DNA from: a virus
DNA: 40,322 bases
IMG/VR virus record: IMGVR_UViG_3300045283_000127
Coordinates: 1-40,322 of that record
Direction: 5' to 3' (one strand)
Shown here: positions 36,991 to 40,322 of the stretch, in pieces
How positions within the stretch are numbered: position 1 is the first letter of the stretch
Layout of the letters: every line of letters begins with the position of its first letter
The notes under the pieces: generated by a model
Database searches by the model: none
Told to the model about the DNA's origin: nothing
The model's input: the letters and a program-made list of their open reading frames with translations, nothing else
Position numbers and translations under genes: made by a program

Positions 36991-37200
36991 TTACCTGTTG
37001 CGCCACCGATTGCGGTCATGCTCACGCAAACGGTCACTCGGCGCCATCTCGCCACGACGTTCTGCGGTGGAATTGCCGTCAGTGTCACGCGTGCCGCGGC
37101 ACTTCGGATAATCCTTGCAGCCCCAAAATCGCTGACCCGTCGTCTTGTTCGCACGGCTGACCATTGGGCCGCCGCATTCAGGACAGAGCGTGTCTTCCAT
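36991..37200 (-). CDS. Topoisomerase-type C4 zinc-finger protein
   Basis: A 69-residue protein. 'LCPECGGPMVSRANKTTGQRFWGCKDYPKCRGTRD' is the Cys4 finger found at the C-terminus of bacterial topoisomerase I ('CP.CG..m........g..FwgCs.YP.Cr'). Here it stands alone with a basic, hydrophilic tail. It may bind single-stranded DNA. It begins directly next to the stop of the gene before it. Confidence 0.7.
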   Translation of the reverse strand: MEDTLCPECGGPMVSRANKTTGQRFWGCKDYPKCRGTRDTDGNSTAERRGEMAPSDRLREHDRNRWRNR

Positions 37201-37452
37201 TTACCGGGGCTCCCATCGGTCGAGCGCATCGCACGCTTCGTCTATGCTGATTTCGCCAAGCGCGGCCACGATAGCATTGACATCCGCGACATCAACAAGA
37301 GGGCAGCAGCGTCGAGCGTAGGATCGAACAAAGCCTTGGGCGTTCAGTCGAAGGGCCGCCGCATACACACGAAATTCGTCACGAGACAGAACCTTATCTG
37401 CATCCATACATGGGCCTCCGAAATGCCAACCATGACCGCATGGCTTTGTCAT
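37201..37452 (-). CDS. Hypothetical small protein
   Basis: An 83-residue protein beginning 'MTKPCGHGWHFGGPCMDADKVLSRDEFRVY', with Cys and His residues near the start that could bind a metal, then 'CCPLVDVADVNAIVAALGEISIDEACDAL', helical. It starts in an ATGA overlap with the HTH gene. No family was recognised. Confidence 0.5.
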   Translation of the reverse strand: MTKPCGHGWHFGGPCMDADKVLSRDEFRVYAAALRLNAQGFVRSYARRCCPLVDVADVNAIVAALGEISIDEACDALDRWEPR

Positions 37453-37652
37453 CTTTCCGTCCGCTCGTAGGTATCGCCCTTGATGCGATAGCCGAGCGCC
37501 TCGACTACCTTCGGCACCGGCTTGCCGCCATGCTTCAGGAACACCGACAGATGCGAGGCCTGACAGCCGACCTGCCGCGCATAGCCGCGCAGGCTCAAGC
37601 CGCTGTCGGCGAGCTGGCGCGCGGCCGCCCGGCGCAGTTGTTCACGCGTCAT
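37449..37652 (-). CDS. Small helix-turn-helix DNA-binding protein
   Basis: A 67-residue protein. Residues 19-41 ('LSLRGYARQVGCQASHLSVFL') form an HTH of the Cro/XRE style, where the tripeptide 'QAS' and 'SVFL' are in the recognition helix. 'KHGGKPVPKVVEALGYRIKGDTYER' ends the domain. It is the only clear classical regulator in the arm and a candidate to bind the paired operators at 39122-39158, though no binding data exist. It is coupled by ATGA to its neighbours. Confidence 0.7.
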   Translation of the reverse strand: MTREQLRRAAARQLADSGLSLRGYARQVGCQASHLSVFLKHGGKPVPKVVEALGYRIKGDTYERTER

Positions 37653-37918
37653 CGACCCTCCGCTTTCGCAATGGCGGCACGCACCTGCACGATCACGGCA
37701 TCGGCCTCACCGTTGTCGCAGTCGGGCAGGACATCTAACGCGGCTATCAGCGCGTCGAGCAGTTCCGGCGCCGCGGCGATGAGACGGGCGTTGGCTGCCG
37801 CTTGGTAATCGTAGGCCTGAGTGAAATTCCGCACCGAGGCGATGACGGTTGGATCTGCCACCGTAGCGATTAGGAAATGATTCATCGTTCCCCACGGTCC
37901 CGGCGTGTGCTTACTCAT
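37649..37918 (-). CDS. Conserved phage protein, 'HTPGPW...ANARLIAAAPELL' type
   Basis: An 89-residue protein with the widespread phage signature 'SKHTPGPWGTMNHF' at its start and 'AAANARLIAAAPELLDALIAAL' in the middle. This family occurs in early operons of very many phages and its role is unknown. Coupled by ATGA to the HTH gene and by an 8-nt overlap to the membrane gene before it. Confidence 0.75.
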   Translation of the reverse strand: MSKHTPGPWGTMNHFLIATVADPTVIASVRNFTQAYDYQAAANARLIAAAPELLDALIAALDVLPDCDNGEADAVIVQVRAAIAKAEGR

Positions 37919-38072
37919 GGTCTTGTTTCCCGTCGCGGTAGATATGGTCCGTCATCCATTGCGTGCTCACCGGCCCCGGCAGATTCGACCGCCGCGGGCG
38001 CCAGCGGCGCCAGAGCCACCAGCCAGCGCCGAGCGCGAGCAGAGCGCCGAGCCCCGCCAGCAGCCATCTCAC
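37911..38072 (-). CDS. Small membrane protein
   Basis: A 53-residue protein. GTG 38072 overlaps the HNH stop as GTGA. One transmembrane helix 'LLAGLGALLALGAGWWLW' is followed by a strongly basic 'RRWRPRRS', giving an N-out/C-in orientation. The function is unknown. Confidence 0.5.
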   Translation of the reverse strand: MRWLLAGLGALLALGAGWWLWRRWRPRRSNLPGPVSTQWMTDHIYRDGKQDHE

Positions 38073-38587
38073 GGCGTGTCCTCGACTGGCCGTGTCCGTG
38101 AATGACGCTCTCGATCCATAACAGCCGTGCATGAGCGGCAATACCCTTGTGGATGACCAGCCAGTTGGCCCGTTTTGCGAATCGTGAACGCGGCACGCGG
38201 AAGTGCCAGGCGGCAACGTGAACACATCACATCTGTATTCGGATTACCGCCAGCCCGAACAATCCGCATCCGCACATGTAAGAGCCGATGATAATTTTCG
38301 TCTTGGCAAATCACGAGGGGCGCATCATCACGCATGGACCCGTCGGCATGATGCACGACAACTCTAGGTGGTAACGGTTTCCCAAGCGCACGTTCGGCGC
38401 GTAGTCGATGCAGGTATCGATTCTTTTTTCGATCACCAACGCCGCCACGACGATATGTTTTCGTGGTTTTGTTGCGATGCTGGTGATGGACAATGAAGCG
38501 GATGGGTTGTCCTTTTACCCATCCGGTCTTCGAATTTGATTGCGGCGCGAGTCGTGTGCGCTGTCCGCAGCCACAGGCGCAGAACAT
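38069..38587 (-). CDS. HNH endonuclease with terminal zinc ribbon
   Basis: A 172-residue protein. The N-terminus has 'CACGCG', then a basic 'RGGVGDRKKNRYLHRLRAERALGKPLPPRVVVHHADG', with a His pair (79-80) and 'NYHRLLH' (99-104), an HNH core of a different subgroup from the other three. The C-terminus has 'CSRC...YCRSC', a zinc ribbon. It begins in TAATG overlap and ends in GTGA, so it is embedded in the operon. Its codon use is slightly less GC-rich than neighbours, as with other homing genes. Confidence 0.75.
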   Translation of the reverse strand: MFCACGCGQRTRLAPQSNSKTGWVKGQPIRFIVHHQHRNKTTKTYRRGGVGDRKKNRYLHRLRAERALGKPLPPRVVVHHADGSMRDDAPLVICQDENYHRLLHVRMRIVRAGGNPNTDVMCSRCRLALPRAAFTIRKTGQLAGHPQGYCRSCTAVMDRERHSRTRPVEDTP

Positions 38588-38877
38588 TATTTATCTCCGC
38601 GACACTGGTTGAGTTCGTCGGCGAGTTGCAACAAGGGCTGCACTGAGCTAATCGACAGCGGCGCGTCGCGGAACTCGCGCAGAATGCGGGCGATGCGCCG
38701 CTGCTGCGCGACCAGGGCGTGCCGCTCCGCGATGATCGCATCGATGCCGTCTGACAGGCGGTCGAAGCTCGCGGCCAGCGGGTCATCGTCGGGCGCATCG
38801 TCGGCGTCAGGCTCGTCGCTCAACGCATTGCAGTATTCAGGATCCTGACCGGGATCGGGATAGTCATAGCGGCTCAT
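38587..38877 (-). CDS. Hypothetical acidic helical protein
   Basis: A 96-residue protein. The N-terminal third is acidic and Tyr/Pro-rich ('RYDYPDPGQDPEYCNALSDEPDADD'). The rest is a helix 'FDRLSDGIDAIIAERHALVAQQRRIARILREF' that probably forms a coil. ATG 38877 is coupled by ATGA to the first gene. No function was recognised. Confidence 0.5.
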   Translation of the reverse strand: MSRYDYPDPGQDPEYCNALSDEPDADDAPDDDPLAASFDRLSDGIDAIIAERHALVAQQRRIARILREFRDAPLSISSVQPLLQLADELNQCRGDK

Positions 38878-39071
38878 TTCGTCTCCTTCGCATCCATTTC
38901 GGCATGAAGCCGCTGCTGGCAGCTGGCGCAAATGCCATGACTCACGGGCGCGGGCGGTCCACCCTGAATCACCGTCAAACAATAGGAGCACACGATCCGC
39001 ATCGGGTGCGCGCCGTGAAAGGCTTTCATCGCGTTGAAAATCAGCACGTCCGCGTGTTCCTGAAGCGTCAT
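38874..39071 (-). CDS. First gene of the leftward operon, zinc-ribbon-like
   Basis: A 65-residue protein with 'CSYC' and 'CASC' pairs ('VCSYCLTVIQGGPPAPVSHGICASCQQRL') forming a probable four-Cys zinc site, and helices on either side. ATG 39071 follows an extended -10 by 6 nt. It leads a run of tightly coupled early genes. The role is unknown. Confidence 0.55.
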   Translation of the reverse strand: MTLQEHADVLIFNAMKAFHGAHPMRIVCSYCLTVIQGGPPAPVSHGICASCQQRLHAEMDAKETK

Positions 39072-39077
39072 GCGCGT

Positions 39078-39107
39078 AGTGTTGCACACATCAGGAACGT
39101 TCCGCAA
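39078..39107 (-). promoter_or_regulatory. Leftward promoter TTGCGG-N18-TGCAACACT
   Basis: On the - strand, -35 TTGCGG (39102-39107) and extended -10 TG-C-AACACT (39078-39086) are followed 6 nt later by ATG 39071. Inside it lies the palindrome GGAACGTTCC (39094-39103), which could be an operator covering the spacer. Confidence 0.55.
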
Positions 39108-39121
39108 GCCCCTCGCCATAA

Positions 39122-39136
39122 TGAGACGGGTTCTCA
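39122..39136. promoter_or_regulatory. Operator-like palindrome TGAGA-N5-TCTCA (site 1)
   Basis: Perfect 5-bp arms around a 5-bp spacer, in the gap between divergent genes. Site 2 has the same arms and spacing. Confidence 0.55.
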
Positions 39137-39143
39137 TTAATAC

Positions 39144-39158
39144 TGAGACTGAGTCTCA
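39144..39158. promoter_or_regulatory. Operator-like palindrome TGAGA-N5-TCTCA (site 2)
   Basis: TGAGACTGAGTCTCA is symmetric over all 15 bases. Its centre is 22 bp from that of site 1, about two helical turns, suitable for cooperative binding of a dimeric regulator. Confidence 0.6.
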
Positions 39159-39179
39159 AGATGGGCCGTTCCTATTCGG

Positions 39180-39188
39180 TGTTACAAT
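39180..39188 (+). promoter_or_regulatory. Rightward extended -10 promoter TGTTACAAT
   Basis: TG-T-TACAAT ends 9 nt before ATG 39198, with no ribosome site. Site 2 lies just upstream, where a -35 would be. Confidence 0.5.
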
Positions 39189-39197
39189 CGGCCGACT

Positions 39198-39623
39198 ATG
39201 CCATTCCATGTGCCCGAAGCGGCCCGCAATCGCACGCATCCCCTGTTCGGCTCCGACTCTGACGCCGGCAACAACGGCATGTTCCTATTAGCCTCGCCGG
39301 AACCGGGCTGGCGCCTGATGCTCATCTGCTCGGACAGCAGCGAGCCTGACGCGGTGGGATTCGACCGCTGGGAGCATGTCTCCGTGCATGCGTTCAAGGA
39401 TGGCACGCGCGAATTCGTCTCGAAGGACCGCACGCCCTCGTGGAAAGAAATGTGCTTTGTCAAAGACCTCTGCTGGGATGCCGAAGACGTGGTGATGCAG
39501 CTGCATCCGAAGCGCAGCGAATATGTGAACCAGCATCCGCATACGCTGCATCTCTGGCGCCCGCTCGATGCGACGATTCCCACGCCGCCAGCCATCTTCG
39601 TAGGCGAGCGCGATGCCGACTAG
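39198..39623 (+). CDS. DUF7694-like phage protein
   Basis: A 141-residue protein. 'MPFHVPEAARN', then 'GNNGMFLLASPEPGWRLMLICSD', 'WEHVSVHAF', 'TPSWKEMCFVKDLCWDAEDVVMQLHPKRSEYVNQHPHTLHLWRP' and 'IPTPPAIFVG' make the characteristic layout of a phage domain of unknown function often annotated DUF7694. The 'W.EMcfvKdlcWd.ed.V.Q.HP..SeYVn.Hp..LHLWrp' block is the strongest signal. No role is known, but it is common in early regions of phages infecting many hosts. It heads the rightward unit under the divergent regulatory region. Confidence 0.75.
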   Translation: MPFHVPEAARNRTHPLFGSDSDAGNNGMFLLASPEPGWRLMLICSDSSEPDAVGFDRWEHVSVHAFKDGTREFVSKDRTPSWKEMCFVKDLCWDAEDVVMQLHPKRSEYVNQHPHTLHLWRPLDATIPTPPAIFVGERDAD

Positions 39624-39759
39624 TGACCTCGACCTGACGCACGCGGCGTTGGACCTGCTGCATGCCGCGCAGATCCGGATCGCGCAGCTCGAGCAGCAGA
39701 ACCAGGCGCTCCGCGACGAACTGCGGCGCGTCATTCGGGCCGCGATGGGGCAACCGTGA
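39613..39759 (+). CDS. 48-residue coiled-coil mini-protein
   Basis: A small gene. ATG 39613 overlaps the end of the previous gene, and the stop overlaps the next start as TGATG. The protein is one long helix with Leu/Ile heptads ('LDLTHAALDLLHAAQIRIAQLEQQNQALRDELRRVI'), a leucine-zipper type coil. The function is unknown. Confidence 0.5.
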   Translation: MPTSDLDLTHAALDLLHAAQIRIAQLEQQNQALRDELRRVIRAAMGQP

Positions 39760-40322
39760 TGTTTCGCGTCTACCGTGTCGTCTGCCTCCGATCAGCTAAG
39801 CACTACATCGGCATCACGTCTGGCGATGTGCTCCGACGCTGGAAGGATCATGTCTATTACGCCCGGCGTCAGCGGTCCTATGCCTCGGCCCTCGGGGCGG
39901 CGATTCGGAAATATGGGGCCGCGGCCTTCTCTGTGGAGGAACTCTGCACGATGCAGACGCAGCAACAGGCCCAAGACGTTGAGCGGATCTTGATTCAGCA
40001 GCACGGCACGTTAGCCCCTAATGGTTACAACCTGACATTGGGCGGTGAAGGGCGGATGGGGTTTCGTCCGTCAGCCGCGTCCGTTGAGCAGAGCGCCGCG
40101 AAGCATCGCGGACGACCCTGTCATCCGCACACGCGCATAGCGGCCTCGCTTTATCACAAAGGGCGCAAACGAAGTGCGGAACATTGCGCTCGCATTTCAG
40201 TCGCCAAGCTTGGGCAACCGAAAAGCGAAGCGACGAAAGCCAAACTGCGGGCCTATTGGGCTGCACGACGCGCGCGTGGAGAGTTTCGCACCGCTCGGCC
40301 CTATGCGCATGCGAGAAAATCG
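39759..40322 (+). CDS. GIY-YIG homing endonuclease (3' end outside window)
   Basis: 188 residues are visible and the frame is open at base 40322. The N-terminal 'VYRVVCLRSAKHYIGIT' is a GIY-YIG module (Tyr5, 'YIG' 16-18), followed by 'LRRWKDH', 'AIRKYG', a Glu within 'DVERILI', and 'GYNLTLGGEG', all landmarks of phage GIY-YIG nucleases. The C-terminal part has basic repeat-like segments ('RGRPCHPHT', 'KGRKRSAEHCARISVAKLGQPKSEATKAKLRAYW') of the NUMOD3 DNA-binding type. It starts in a TGATG overlap. If the window ends were joined, the frame would run on into the partial gene at base 1 without a stop. Confidence 0.8.
   Translation, partial: MFRVYRVVCLRSAKHYIGITSGDVLRRWKDHVYYARRQRSYASALGAAIRKYGAAAFSVEELCTMQTQQQAQDVERILIQQHGTLAPNGYNLTLGGEGRMGFRPSAASVEQSAAKHRGRPCHPHTRIAASLYHKGRKRSAEHCARISVAKLGQPKSEATKAKLRAYWAARRARGEFRTARPYAHARKS

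Noticed and set aside
1-40322. CRISPR array, integrase, attachment site or long terminal repeat
   Set aside because: No regularly spaced direct repeats, no recombinase motifs, and no shared sequence between the window's first and last bases were seen.

Overview
The window reads as most of the genome of a short-tailed double-stranded DNA phage with a P22-like morphogenesis plan. In order on the + strand it carries small and large terminase, a 760-residue portal with a Gln-rich C-terminal coiled coil, scaffold, a P22-type coat protein, a gp4-like head-completion protein, a gp10-like DNA-stabilisation protein, fibre genes, four large virion proteins of the DNA-ejection type, and a tailspike-type adaptor. 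No integrase, tRNA, rRNA or CRISPR array was seen. Base composition is GC-rich, with strong G/C at third positions in most genes. The host cannot be named. Some genes have classical AAGGAGG-type ribosome sites. Several operon heads instead have a -10 element only 6-9 nt before the start codon, which suggests a host that tolerates leaderless mRNAs.

Layout. 1-746: the tail of a DNA methyltransferase-like gene coupled to a small Vsr-like nuclease. 788-1970: a promoter, a replication-initiator-like gene with a (CATCTC)4 tract and TTGACA repeats, and two small genes. 1994-4977: terminase region. 4987-7690: a run of very small overlapping genes (lipoprotein, coiled coils, Cys/His mini-proteins), three of whose junctions share a near-identical 15-mer. 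7680-15696: portal, small genes, scaffold, coat and probable decoration proteins. 15693-16220 (-): an HNH endonuclease. 16310-20659: gp4-like, gp10-like and fibre proteins, then a GNAT acetyltransferase and a 2-oxoglutarate oxygenase. 20656-25880: ejection proteins, the last ending in a ParB-like domain. 25881-28552: tail adaptor and fibre, separated by a second HNH gene on the - strand. 28555-29393: a lysis-like cassette of small membrane or exported proteins.

From 29405 to 39071 all genes run leftward. This arm holds a beta-propeller protein, a large unrecognised protein, a lipoprotein, an adenine/cytosine-N4 methyltransferase with a pentanucleotide repeat, many coupled small genes, two more HNH genes, an HTH regulator, and a single polypeptide joining a FEN-type 5'-3' exonuclease to a RecT-like annealing protein. 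The arm has two promoters that share sequence well beyond the core hexamers. At 39072-39197 a divergent regulatory region with two TGAGA-N5-TCTCA operators separates it from a rightward unit: a DUF7694-like gene, a coiled-coil mini-gene, and a GIY-YIG endonuclease running off the window end.

How it works together. The right arm supplies recombination, replication support, modification and regulation. The left and central genes package DNA and build the head, neck, tail and ejection apparatus. Five homing-type endonucleases sit at module boundaries. The most notable features are the exonuclease-annealase fusion, the ParB-tailed ejection protein, the repeated mini-gene junction, the extended -10 promoters abutting start codons, and the paired operators.
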